Shown here: one piece after another, positions 14,338 to 22,002 of the stretch
How the letters are laid out: every line of letters starts with the position of its first letter
How positions within the stretch are numbered: the first letter of the stretch is position 1
NCBI GenBank assembly: GCA_947626075.1
Contig: CANQQW010000013.1
Location: forward strand, 1-40,867
Direction: 5' to 3'
DNA length: 40,867 nt
Source: an uncultured Clostridia bacterium
Lineage (GTDB): Bacteria > Bacillota > Clostridia > UBA1381
Program-made: the position numbers and the translations under genes
Notes under the pieces: model-generated
The model's database searches: none
What the model was told of the DNA's origin: nothing
Seen by the model: the letters and a program-made list of their open reading frames with translations, nothing else

Positions 14338-15024
14338 ATGAAAAAGCCGGTGGCAATAATTTCAGCATGCGCAATATGCTGTATCGGCATTATCGGTATT
14401 ATCGCGTTAAACACACCCAAGAAAGCGGAAGTATATATTAGTGATATTATCCCCGAAAAAAGCGAGGAAGAATTGATTTTGGACTCCGATTTAATCGTAA
14501 CCGGCAGCGTGGCAAAAATTTTACCGTCCAAATGGAGCAATGAAGATTTAAGTCGCGGGGAAAATATACAAAATATTTTGCAAACCGATATTGTGGTAAA
14601 TGTTGATAATATCCTGAGCGGAGATTGCGGAAATACCGTTACCGTCAGAATAGACAAGGGCGAGGACGAAAAGACTGTTGTTCACTCCGACGGCTATCCC
14701 GATTTCGAGAAAAACGAGCGCGTGCTCTTATTTCTCGCAAGAGATGACAGCGATGTGGCGACTGACGAAGATTATTATGTCCTTACGGGCATGAAACAAG
14801 GCAAATATGTTCTTGCGGAAAACTCCGACGCCAAGAGCACACAAGTCGGTGCGACATATCAAAATCGTGATAACGCCGCCGAAATTTCAAACCTTGAAAT
14901 TCCCGATTTGCAAGAGAAAATTATCGCAGTAGAGAACGCCAACCAGAATTACCGCAGCGAAAAAGAAGCGCGTCAAGAGGAAGTAAAGGAAAATAATAAA
15001 CAGTACTTCACCGACCTTGAATAG
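14338..15024 (+). CDS. Membrane-anchored or exported protein of unknown function
   Basis: About 228 residues. An N-terminal hydrophobic helix (VAIISACAICCIGIIGIIAL) acts as signal or anchor. The mature domain has DSDLIVTGSVAKI, VDNILSGDCGNTVTVRI and YPDFEKNERVLLFLARD, an alternating beta pattern seen in small exported Firmicutes proteins whose role is not known to me. The last 40 residues are charged and probably helical. The ATG at 14338 follows AAAGGAGCG. It has its own promoter and no evident terminator. Its start region shares AAAGGAGCGTTTTTTATG with the SLH gene downstream. Confidence 0.65.
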   Translation: MKKPVAIISACAICCIGIIGIIALNTPKKAEVYISDIIPEKSEEELILDSDLIVTGSVAKILPSKWSNEDLSRGENIQNILQTDIVVNVDNILSGDCGNTVTVRIDKGEDEKTVVHSDGYPDFEKNERVLLFLARDDSDVATDEDYYVLTGMKQGKYVLAENSDAKSTQVGATYQNRDNAAEISNLEIPDLQEKIIAVENANQNYRSEKEARQEEVKENNKQYFTDLE

Positions 15025-15053
15025 CGCAAGCTCTGCCTCCGCGTCCAAATTGC

Positions 15054-15082
15054 TTGACACCTTAGCAGCGCAATGATACAAT
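15054..15082 (+). promoter_or_regulatory. Promoter of the SLH-protein gene
   Basis: TTGACA (15054-15059), a 17-bp spacer and TACAAT (15077-15082), 43 nt before the ATG at 15126. Confidence 0.82.
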
Positions 15083-15125
15083 ATTTGTAATTAAAAATTC
15101 AATAAACGGAAAAGGAGCGTTTTTT

Positions 15126-15815
15126 ATGAAAAAACTTATAGCATTAATAATGTCGTTCACCGTGTTTACCTCCGTAAGCGCGTTCGCGGCACAGCCGAGC
15201 GATGAGGTCGTTTCGGATCTCGCCAAATACAACATCATCTCCGACACTTCGGACCTGCGTCCCGACGATAACATAACCCGCGCCGAAGTCGTAAAAATGC
15301 TGTGCGAAATGGACGGATATAATCCCGATGTTCAAATGAACAGCATATTTACCGACGTTCCCGCGAGCCATTGGGCGGCGGTGTACATAACGGCGGGATA
15401 TTACGACGGTATGATTAACGGCTACGGCGACGGAACTTTCCGCCCCGAGCAGAATGTTACGCAGAACGAACTGCAAACAATGATTGTTTCCCTTTTGGGC
15501 TATGACCTTTTGGCTGAGTCGGACATATTTGGCTACGACCCTATGACTATGAAAGCATACGGCTATCCCGACGGATACGCGACTGTCGCTCATATGCTCG
15601 GTATCCTTGAAAACGTGGACTTCGACGGGGACGCCCCCGCAACTCGCGCCGACGCTATGCAGATGATTTATAACGCATTGGACGTGCCGCTGGCAAACAC
15701 GCAGGGCGCGTATATGTTCGGAAAGGAGCTGCCCTCGATTATTGTTGTTCATGACGGCTTAGGCTCTCCTCTCGAAACCTTTAGACTGGCTTTGGACGGC
15801 AAAATTGTGTTATAA
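15126..15815 (+). CDS. Secreted S-layer-homology (SLH) domain protein
   Basis: A 229-residue exported protein with a signal peptide (MKKLIALIMSFTVFTSVSAFA). Three SLH-like repeats are visible: about 26-65 (DLRPDDNITRAEVVKML), 73-120 (FTDVPASHWAAVYI ... GYGDGTFRPEQNVTQNELQTMI) and 130-187 (ending ATRADAMQMIYNAL). SLH repeats bind secondary cell wall polymers, so this protein probably sits on the wall. It carries almost nothing besides the SLH repeats and a 35-residue tail, so it may be a short wall protein or a truncated anchor. Its ribosome site is AAAGGAGCG. It is followed by a strong bidirectional terminator. Confidence 0.85.
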   Translation: MKKLIALIMSFTVFTSVSAFAAQPSDEVVSDLAKYNIISDTSDLRPDDNITRAEVVKMLCEMDGYNPDVQMNSIFTDVPASHWAAVYITAGYYDGMINGYGDGTFRPEQNVTQNELQTMIVSLLGYDLLAESDIFGYDPMTMKAYGYPDGYATVAHMLGILENVDFDGDAPATRADAMQMIYNALDVPLANTQGAYMFGKELPSIIVVHDGLGSPLETFRLALDGKIVL

Positions 15816-15834
15816 CCAAAACCCTAAAACGCAG

Positions 15835-15866
15835 AAAAAAACCGCGGCTCCTCGCCGCGGTTTTAA
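15835..15866. terminator. Bidirectional terminator
   Basis: CCGCGGC/GCCGCGG stem with a 5-nt loop (15842-15860), flanked by seven A on one side and TTTTAATATTT on the other; it serves the SLH gene and hpf, which converge. Confidence 0.85.
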
Positions 15867-15875
15867 TATTTCAAT

Positions 15876-16415
15876 TTACTCTATCGACTCGATAATGGCA
15901 TATTTGCCGTCGCGTCTTTTATATACGATATTCATTTCGTCGGTGTCCTGATTCTTGAATACAAAGAAGCTGTGTCCCAAAAGGTTCATCTGCAAAATAG
16001 CCTCCTCGCTGCTCATCGGCTTAACTGTAAAGCGCTTAGTTTTGACGATTTCAAACTCCTTCTCTTCCTCGCCGCCCTTGTAAGGCGCTCCGCTTATCAG
16101 CATATCGTCCAGCGCCGCGTCTCTCTTGATTTTCTTTTCCAAACGCGTCTTGTTCTTTCTTATCTGTCTTTCGATAACGTCCACTATCTTATCGATTGCG
16201 GCAAGAATTTCCCTGTCCGATGCCTCAGCCCTGTAAATCATTCCGCCGGCGTAAATTGTCGCCTCAATATAGTCATTGTCTTTAATGGTTCCGATTACCA
16301 CTCTCGCCTCCGACTCGTCCTTGAAAAACTTATCGAGCTTGGAAAGCTTTTTTTGCGTGTAGTCCTTGATTTTGTCCGTAAGGTCGTATCTTCTGCCGAT
16401 AATATTGAATTTCAT
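15876..16415 (-). CDS. hpf: Ribosome hibernation promoting factor, long form
   Basis: About 179 residues. The N-terminal S30AE domain (about 1-100, MKFNIIGRRYDLTDKIKDY...KLSKLDKFF) binds near the decoding centre. A linker follows, then a C-terminal dimerisation domain (about 122-179) with KRFTVKPMSSEEAILQMNLLGHSFFVF. The two-domain form dimerises 70S ribosomes into 100S particles in stationary phase. The ATG at 16415 follows AGGAG by 8 nt; the upstream in-frame GTG overlaps the ribosome site. A GGGGAGA/TCTCCCC inverted repeat (16440-16455) lies in the leader between an A/T-rich -10-like region and the ribosome site. Confidence 0.94.
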   Translation of the reverse strand: MKFNIIGRRYDLTDKIKDYTQKKLSKLDKFFKDESEARVVIGTIKDNDYIEATIYAGGMIYRAEASDREILAAIDKIVDVIERQIRKNKTRLEKKIKRDAALDDMLISGAPYKGGEEEKEFEIVKTKRFTVKPMSSEEAILQMNLLGHSFFVFKNQDTDEMNIVYKRRDGKYAIIESIE

Positions 16416-16522
16416 ATATCTCACTCCTTGTGCGTTTTTGGGGAGACCTCTCCCCGTTATTATATATATACCCTTTATCTCCCTGCTTAAACAAATTTTT
16501 CGGTCTTTTTTTTGCTTTTTAC

Positions 16523-16551
16523 TTGCTAAATTACCGAATATATAGTAGAAT
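16523..16551 (+). promoter_or_regulatory. Promoter of the GT-C gene
   Basis: TTGCTA (16523-16528), a 17-bp spacer and TAGAAT (16546-16551). Weaker than consensus. Confidence 0.6.
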
Positions 16552-16588
16552 ATTTAACTGGAATAATATCTTTTGAGGTGAAATTTTA

Positions 16589-19500
16589 ATGACTGGAATA
16601 TTGCTTACCGTTTTCTTCACATTTTTGGCGTCATACGCCGTGTGGAATTACTGTCTCGCGCCCTCGATAGGCAAAAAAAGCTTAAAAAATGGCGGCAATG
16701 CCATGTATATAACGGCTATGACGGCGGCGGCGCTTATTCTGCGCCTAATACTTGCCGCCGTTTATAAGGGTCACGAAACCGATATGAATTGTTTCATAGC
16801 GTGGTCGGGCGCGGTGTTCGATAACGGCATATCAAAGTTCTATACTCTCGATATGTTTCACGATTATCCTCCCGGATATATGTATGTCCTCTATGTTCTG
16901 GGAGCAATAAACCGCGTATGTAATTTGCAGGGCGGCGCATTGTATATTCTTATCAAACTGCCCGCGATTATCGCGGACATAATTTCCGGCGTGATTATAT
17001 ATAAGATTGCGAAAAATAAACTGTCGGACGGCGTATCGGTAATTATCGCGTCGCTGTATTTCCTGAACCCCGCCGCGGTTTTAAACTGTTCCCTCTGGGG
17101 TCAGGTTGACAGTGTGTACACATTGTTTATACTGCTTATGATTTACTTCATAACGGAAAAAAAGGTGATTGTTTCTTATTTTATGTACGCGCTTTGTATA
17201 CTCGTAAAGCCTCAGGCGTTTATCTTTCTGCCCGTCGCCGTCGGCGCGTTCATCGAAACCGTGTTCCTCAATGATTTCAGCGCGAAAAAACTTTTTAAAC
17301 ATATAGGCGCGGCGCTTGCGGCAATAGCCGTACTTGTTCTTTTGTCTCTGCCTTTCGGCATGGGTAACGTCGTCTCTCAGTACAGCGCGACAATAGCCTC
17401 TTATCCCAACCTTACGGTAAACGCCTTTAACCTTTGGGGGGCGTTTGGCAAAAACTGGATGCCGCTGTCCGTCTTTACCCAAATTATCGGCTATGGCTTT
17501 ATCGCCGCCATATGGGCATACGCGCTGTATGTCATATTCAAAGGTAAGGATAACTCGAAATACTTTTTCGTGGGAGCGCTGCTTGCGTTCTTCACATATA
17601 TGCTTTCGATAAAGATGCACGACCGCTACGCGTTCCCCGCCATGCTTTTGATGCTCGCCGCGTTCGCGCTGACCTTTAATTTCCATAACTACGTCATGTA
17701 CGTGCTCATAACCGTGTCGCAGTTTTTTAACACCGCGTGGGTATTGTTCGTGTACTCGATTGATATTAACAAATATTACCAATCCCCCGTCGTAATTATA
17801 GCGTCGATTATAAATCTTGCGCTTCTCGTGTATGTCGCCTATCAATCTTATAATCTTTACGTAAAAAACGATATTTCGCACGTAATTACGGGTAAACTCG
17901 AAATGGTTACGGGCGCGGATGTCAAAAAAGGGGTGCGCCACAGCTCAAATAAATGGGGAAACACCTCAAATAAATCAAAAAACGGTTCAAATAAATGGAA
18001 AAAGAGTGCAAATAAATCGGAAAAGGACTCAAATAAAGTGCAAAAAAGCGTTATTTTCCCCAAAATAACGCGCTTTGACGCGGTAGCAATGCTCGCGATA
18101 ACCCTGATTTATTCATGCATTGCGCTGTATAATTTGGGCGATATGCACGCTCCCGAAACGGAATATGACCTCTCAAACACAAGTGTTTATGTGGATTTGG
18201 GCGCTGATTACAACATAAAATCGATTAAATTTTTCCTCGGCGCGCGTGAGCTTAATTCCACCCGCTCCCTAACAATTTCCGCCTTTTCTCCCGCATATTC
18301 GCCCGTCTCAACCGCCTCCGACCCCGCCTCTTCTCCCACATATTCTGACACCCTAACCTCCGCCGGTGCCGCCTCTTCCCCCGCATATTCTGACACCTTA
18401 ACCTCTGCCGACGTATTCCACTGGACAGAAATTTCCCCCTCGGAGCCTATGCGATACGTGACTATTTCCGGCAGCGGCTCGGAATTATTTGTGAAAGAAT
18501 TTGCGTTTATTAATGAGAACGGCGAAATTATAAAACCTGTTTCCGTGTCACCCGACGCGGCAAACACCCTATTCGACGAGCAAAACGAAGTACCCGACAG
18601 ATCAAGCTACCGCAACGGTACTTACTTCGACGAAATATATCACGCGCGCACGGGCTACGAGTTTGTACACAGCATGAGCGTGTACGAATGGACTCACCCG
18701 CCGCTCGGCAAAGTATTTATCGCGCTCGGTATTCTCTTATTCGGTATGTGTCCGTTCGGCTGGAGAATTGTTGGCACGGTGTTCGGTATTATAATGGTGC
18801 CTATAATATATATATTCGCGAAAAAACTTTTGAAAAAGTCATGGCTCGCGATAGTAACATGCCTCTTGTTCACGTTCGACTTCATGCACTTCGCTCAGAC
18901 GCGTATCGCGACGATTGACGTGTATGTAACGTTCTTCATAATGCTGATGTACTACTTTATGTACAAGTACTATTCAACAAGCTTTTATGATACTCCGTTT
19001 CGTAAAGGGCTTGTCTACCTCGCGCTGTGCGGAGTTTGTATGGGCTTGGGCATAGCGTCAAAATGGCCTGCTATTTGGGCGGGTATGGGACTTGCCGTAC
19101 TGTTCTTCATTACGATAGCAAAGCGCGGCAGGGAATACGATTTCGCGCTTCGGAATCCAAACGGCGAAACAAACGGCATAAGTCATAAATTTATTATAGA
19201 AAACTTTAACGGCTATCTTGTAAAAACGATTATTTGGTGCGTGATATTCTTTGTACTTGTACCGGCGCTTATTTACGGTCTTTCGTATATACCGTATCTC
19301 AAAGCGCCCGACCAGCACGGCATCAGCTCAATATTCGCGAACCAGTCGTCAATGTACAATTATCATTCAAACCTCGAGTCGCAGCATTCATTCTCGTCAC
19401 GATGGTATGAGTGGATTATAATGAAGCGCCCTGTTTGGTACTACTCAGGAACGCTTGACAACGGTCTCAAAGAGGGCATCAGTTCGTTCGGAAATCCGTT

Positions 19501-19873
19501 TGTATGGTGGCTCGGTATTCCGGCGTTTATATACATGGTATACCGTATTTTCAATAACAGGGACAAAAACTCGCTGTTCCTCGTAATCGCGTATGTGATA
19601 CAGCTCGTGTTCTGGATACCTGTCACAAGACTTACATTCATATACCACTATTTCCCCTGCGTGCCATTTTTGGTGCTTATGATTGGGTACTCGATACTCT
19701 GTATCTACGAGGGAGCGAAAAACAAGAAAGCCGTCATGTACGGCGCTTTCGGATATGCGGCGCTTGTGATAATACTGTTTGTAATATTTTACCCGGTGAT
19801 TTCGGGAAAGCCGTGCAGCGTCGATTACGCAGATAACTGCCTGGAATGGTTTAATTCGTGGATACTTCTGTAA
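16589..19873 (+). CDS. Two-module GT-C membrane glycosyltransferase (PMT-like)
   Basis: A 1094-residue polytopic membrane protein. Module 1 (about 1-430) is GT-C-like, with many transmembrane helices, an ETD motif near the start of a loop (YKGHETDMNCFIAW) and YPPGYMYVLYVLGA. A soluble linker with heptad repeats (about 450-490) precedes a short extracytoplasmic beta region with Ser/Pro/Tyr repeats (about 560-620). Module 2 (about 670-1094) resembles dolichyl-phosphate mannosyltransferases (PMT_2): EIYHARTGYEFV, YEWTHPPLGKVFIALGI, FTFDFMHFAQTRIATIDVYVTFF, and GLGIASKWPAIWAG. It probably moves mannose or another sugar from a lipid carrier to a protein or polymer outside the membrane. The ATG has GAGGTG upstream. 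The fumarase subunit gene follows after 12 nt. Confidence 0.85.
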   Translation: MTGILLTVFFTFLASYAVWNYCLAPSIGKKSLKNGGNAMYITAMTAAALILRLILAAVYKGHETDMNCFIAWSGAVFDNGISKFYTLDMFHDYPPGYMYVLYVLGAINRVCNLQGGALYILIKLPAIIADIISGVIIYKIAKNKLSDGVSVIIASLYFLNPAAVLNCSLWGQVDSVYTLFILLMIYFITEKKVIVSYFMYALCILVKPQAFIFLPVAVGAFIETVFLNDFSAKKLFKHIGAALAAIAVLVLLSLPFGMGNVVSQYSATIASYPNLTVNAFNLWGAFGKNWMPLSVFTQIIGYGFIAAIWAYALYVIFKGKDNSKYFFVGALLAFFTYMLSIKMHDRYAFPAMLLMLAAFALTFNFHNYVMYVLITVSQFFNTAWVLFVYSIDINKYYQSPVVIIASIINLALLVYVAYQSYNLYVKNDISHVITGKLEMVTGADVKKGVRHSSNKWGNTSNKSKNGSNKWKKSANKSEKDSNKVQKSVIFPKITRFDAVAMLAITLIYSCIALYNLGDMHAPETEYDLSNTSVYVDLGADYNIKSIKFFLGARELNSTRSLTISAFSPAYSPVSTASDPASSPTYSDTLTSAGAASSPAYSDTLTSADVFHWTEISPSEPMRYVTISGSGSELFVKEFAFINENGEIIKPVSVSPDAANTLFDEQNEVPDRSSYRNGTYFDEIYHARTGYEFVHSMSVYEWTHPPLGKVFIALGILLFGMCPFGWRIVGTVFGIIMVPIIYIFAKKLLKKSWLAIVTCLLFTFDFMHFAQTRIATIDVYVTFFIMLMYYFMYKYYSTSFYDTPFRKGLVYLALCGVCMGLGIASKWPAIWAGMGLAVLFFITIAKRGREYDFALRNPNGETNGISHKFIIENFNGYLVKTIIWCVIFFVLVPALIYGLSYIPYLKAPDQHGISSIFANQSSMYNYHSNLESQHSFSSRWYEWIIMKRPVWYYSGTLDNGLKEGISSFGNPFVWWLGIPAFIYMVYRIFNNRDKNSLFLVIAYVIQLVFWIPVTRLTFIYHYFPCVPFLVLMIGYSILCIYEGAKNKKAVMYGAFGYAALVIILFVIFYPVISGKPCSVDYADNCLEWFNSWILL
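17945..18049 (+). repeat. Five tandem 21-bp units in the GT-C linker
   Basis: Five consecutive 21-bp units beginning TCAAATAAA or GCAAATAAA encode SNKWGNT, SNKSKNG, SNKWKKS, ANKSEKD and SNKVQKS. They are in frame, lie just after the last helix of module 1, and give a basic cytoplasmic or interfacial linker. Confidence 0.9.
18326..18415 (+). repeat. Two tandem 45-bp units in the second GT-C linker
   Basis: Near-identical 45-bp units starting at 18326 and 18371 encode ASSPTYSDTLTSAGA and ASSPAYSDTLTSAD. A degenerate third copy (SPAYSPVSTASDP) precedes them. They sit in the extracytoplasmic region just before module 2. Confidence 0.85.
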
Positions 19874-19885
19874 GGAGGAATTAAT

Positions 19886-20728
19886 ATGCGTGTGATTAAC
19901 TCGGAGGAAATAGTAAACGCGGTAAGAGATATGTGCATAGAAGCCAACTGCCATATCAACGACGATATAAGGAACGCTCTCGAAAACAGCGTAAAAACCG
20001 AAAAATCCGAAATATCCCGCGGTGTTCTCAAAAACCTTTTGAAAAACGCCGAAATAGCGCACGAAAAGGAAGTGCCTATATGTCAAGACACGGGTATGGC
20101 GGTATTCTTTATAGAAATCGGCAGCGACGTACACGTTGAGGGCGCTGCAATCACAGACGCGGTAAATAAAGGCGTGGCAAAGGGATACACGGAAGGGTAC
20201 CTCCGCAAGTCCGTAGTAGCCGACCCGCTTAACAGAGTCAATACAAACGACAATACCCCCGCCGTTATCTACTATGATTTCGTATGTGGTGATAAGATAA
20301 AGATTACATTTGCTCCTAAGGGCTTCGGAAGCGAAAATAAAAGCGCTCTTAAAATGCTCAATCCCTCCGACGGACTTAACGGCGTGATTGATTTTGTTAC
20401 CGATACGGTCAGAAAAGCGGGCGCAAATCCGTGTCCGCCGATGGTTGTGGGAGTAGGAATAGGCGGTACTATGGACAAGGCGGCGCAGATTGCGAAAAAG
20501 GCTCTTACAAGGGATATAACCGTAAGAAACGCAAATCCGTTCTACGCAAAGCTTGAAAAAACGCTTCTCGAGAGAATAAACAAGCTTGGAATAGGTCCGC
20601 AGGGTATGGGCGGCACGGTGACGGCTCTCGCTGTCAACGTGGAAACGTACCCGACGCATATAGCCGGACTGCCCGTTGCGGTGAATATAAATTGCCACGC
20701 GACGCGGCACGCGGTTAAAGTGATTTGA
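19886..20728 (+). CDS. Class I fumarate hydratase alpha subunit (N-terminal module), no beta partner nearby
   Basis: A 280-residue protein matching the alpha module of the [4Fe-4S] class I fumarase/tartrate dehydratase family. The three expected cysteines are present in [22 protein letters not shown] and NCHATRH, and [10 protein letters not shown] is conserved. Known: this module works with a beta module that is either a separate gene directly downstream or fused. Here neither follows; a terminator and an ECF sigma gene come next. TAAGGAGG overlaps the stop of the GT-C gene, so the two are co-transcribed. The beta subunit must be elsewhere or this one is an orphan. The substrate could be fumarate/malate or tartrate. 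Confidence 0.9.
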   Translation: MRVINSEEIVNAVRDMCIEANCHINDDIRNALENSVKTEKSEISRGVLKNLLKNAEIAHEKEVPICQDTGMAVFFIEIGSDVHVEGAAITDAVNKGVAKGYTEGYLRKSVVADPLNRVNTNDNTPAVIYYDFVCGDKIKITFAPKGFGSENKSALKMLNPSDGLNGVIDFVTDTVRKAGANPCPPMVVGVGIGGTMDKAAQIAKKALTRDITVRNANPFYAKLEKTLLERINKLGIGPQGMGGTVTALAVNVETYPTHIAGLPVAVNINCHATRHAVKVI

Positions 20729-20735
20729 TTAAAAG

Positions 20736-20780
20736 AGGCTTCGGCAGGACATACAGTACGCCGAAGTCTTTTTTATTTTT
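20736..20780 (+). terminator. Intrinsic terminator after the fumarase subunit
   Basis: AGGCTTCGGC (20736-20745) pairs with GCCGAAGTCT (20760-20769) over 10 bp with one wobble, followed by TTTTTTATTTTT. Confidence 0.88.
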
Positions 20781-20855
20781 ACACATTTGCAATAATTTGG
20801 GCTTTTGAATTGTATTATATATGTATTTGCGAATACGGAAACCGAAGGAGGACTG

Positions 20856-21350
20856 ATGAATTTGACGGAGGAGCAGACAAAATATTTTTCGCGCCTTTAC
20901 GAAAAATACGCGGACGACATGTACAGACTCTGCCTTGTGTACCTCAAGCGCCGCGAGGATGCCGAGGAAGCCGTCACGGACGCTTTTATACGCGCTATGG
21001 AACGCGCCCCAAGCTTTGAAAATGAGGCGCACGAGAAAGGATGGCTTATGAAAACGGCTGTCAACATATGCAGAAATATGCTGCGCTCGGCATGGACGCG
21101 GTACGTCGTTTCAAACGACGAGGTTCTTTCATATATGGCAACGCCGGAGGAGATCTCCGTAATGGAAGAGGTGCTTTCGCTCCCGCCCAAATACCGCGTT
21201 ATAATTTATATGCACTATTATCAAGGCTACAAGGCGGCGGAAATCGCGAAAATGCTCGGCATGAACGAGTCAACCGTTTTGTCAAGACTGTCAAGAGGCA
21301 GGCAAAAGCTTCGGGAAATATTAACTCAGGGAGGTGTTTCCTATGTATGA
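20856..21350 (+). CDS. ECF-family RNA polymerase sigma factor
   Basis: A 164-residue protein with region 2 (YFSRLYEKYADDMYRLCLVYLKRREDAEEAVTDAF) and region 4 (LPPKYRVIIYMHYYQGYKAAEIAKMLGMNESTVLSRLSRGRQKLREIL). The ATG at 20856 is chosen because GAAGGAG ends 5 nt before it. Its stop overlaps the next start by 8 nt. It heads a tight three-gene operon with an anti-sigma-like::NfeD fusion and an SPFH protein. Known: in Bacillus, ECF sigma W controls NfeD-flotillin genes, so an envelope-stress role is a reasonable inference. No clear sigma-A promoter was found upstream; only a weak A/T-rich -10-like region (about 20810-20825). Confidence 0.88.
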   Translation: MNLTEEQTKYFSRLYEKYADDMYRLCLVYLKRREDAEEAVTDAFIRAMERAPSFENEAHEKGWLMKTAVNICRNMLRSAWTRYVVSNDEVLSYMATPEEISVMEEVLSLPPKYRVIIYMHYYQGYKAAEIAKMLGMNESTVLSRLSRGRQKLREILTQGGVSYV

Positions 21351-22002
21351 AGATGAAATTAAAAAGGCTTTTTCACATATAAAAACCGACGCCGACATGA
21401 AAGAGAGAGTTTGGAGGGCGGTTTCCGAGAGAGAAAAGAACAAGTATTCCTTTAAAAAAAGCAAATACCTCACGGTTCTTGCCGCGTGTGTGGCGGTAAT
21501 CGGTATGACAAGCGCGTTTGCCGCGTCGCCCGCTGTAAAGGGAGTTATGAGTATGTCGCCCGAATATATGGGCGTTATATGGATAACGGCTATAGTCGCG
21601 TTCGTCATAGCGGAGGCGGTGACGTATCAGCTTGTGACCATATGGTTCGCAATAGGCGCGCTCGGCGCGCTGCTGTCTAACGTAGCAGGCGCGCCCGTAC
21701 CGATTCAGGGGGCGGTGTTTATACTGCTCAGCGCGGCGGCGCTCATGCTTGTAAGACCGCTGTCGCTGCGCTGCTTAAGGCACCGGTCGGAAAAGACAAA
21801 CGCCGCGAACCTTATCGGTATGGAAGTGATGATAACCGAAACGGTGAACAATATAACCGCCTCCGGACGCGGCAAGCTTCGCGGCATGGAATGGACGCTG
21901 CGCAGCGCGGATAACGTAGAAATTGCCGAGGGTGAAACGGCGGTTGTTGAAAGAATAGAAGGGGTTAAGCTTATAGTAAGCCGAAAGGAGAGTAAAAAAT
22001 GA
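21343..22002 (+). CDS. Fusion of an anti-sigma-like N-terminus to an NfeD-type membrane protein
   Basis: A 219-residue protein. Residues 1-40 are charged (DEIKKAFSHIKTDADMKERVWRAVSE) and lead to a transmembrane segment (YLTVLAACVAVIGMTSAFAA), a layout common in small anti-sigma proteins encoded after ECF sigma genes. From about residue 70 it becomes NfeD: helices VIWITAIVAFVIAEAV, VTIWFAIGALGALLSNV and AVFILLSAAALMLV, then a C-terminal OB-fold (LIGMEVMITETVNN ... GMEWTLRSADNVEIAEGETAVVERIEG). GGGAGGTG precedes the ATG. An internal GGGAG (21540-21544) sits 8 nt before ATG 21553, so a separate NfeD product may also be made. NfeD proteins are known partners of SPFH proteins, the next gene. Confidence 0.8.
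   Translation: MYEDEIKKAFSHIKTDADMKERVWRAVSEREKNKYSFKKSKYLTVLAACVAVIGMTSAFAASPAVKGVMSMSPEYMGVIWITAIVAFVIAEAVTYQLVTIWFAIGALGALLSNVAGAPVPIQGAVFILLSAAALMLVRPLSLRCLRHRSEKTNAANLIGMEVMITETVNNITASGRGKLRGMEWTLRSADNVEIAEGETAVVERIEGVKLIVSRKESKK

Noticed and set aside
17945-18049. CRISPR-like short repeats
   Set aside because: The 21-bp units are contiguous without spacers, in frame, and encode a linker within a large membrane protein.
19445-20710. 421-codon minus-strand frame crossing the GT-C and fumarase genes
   Set aside because: It spans two real genes on the other strand and has a Tyr/Arg/His-rich composition with no motif.
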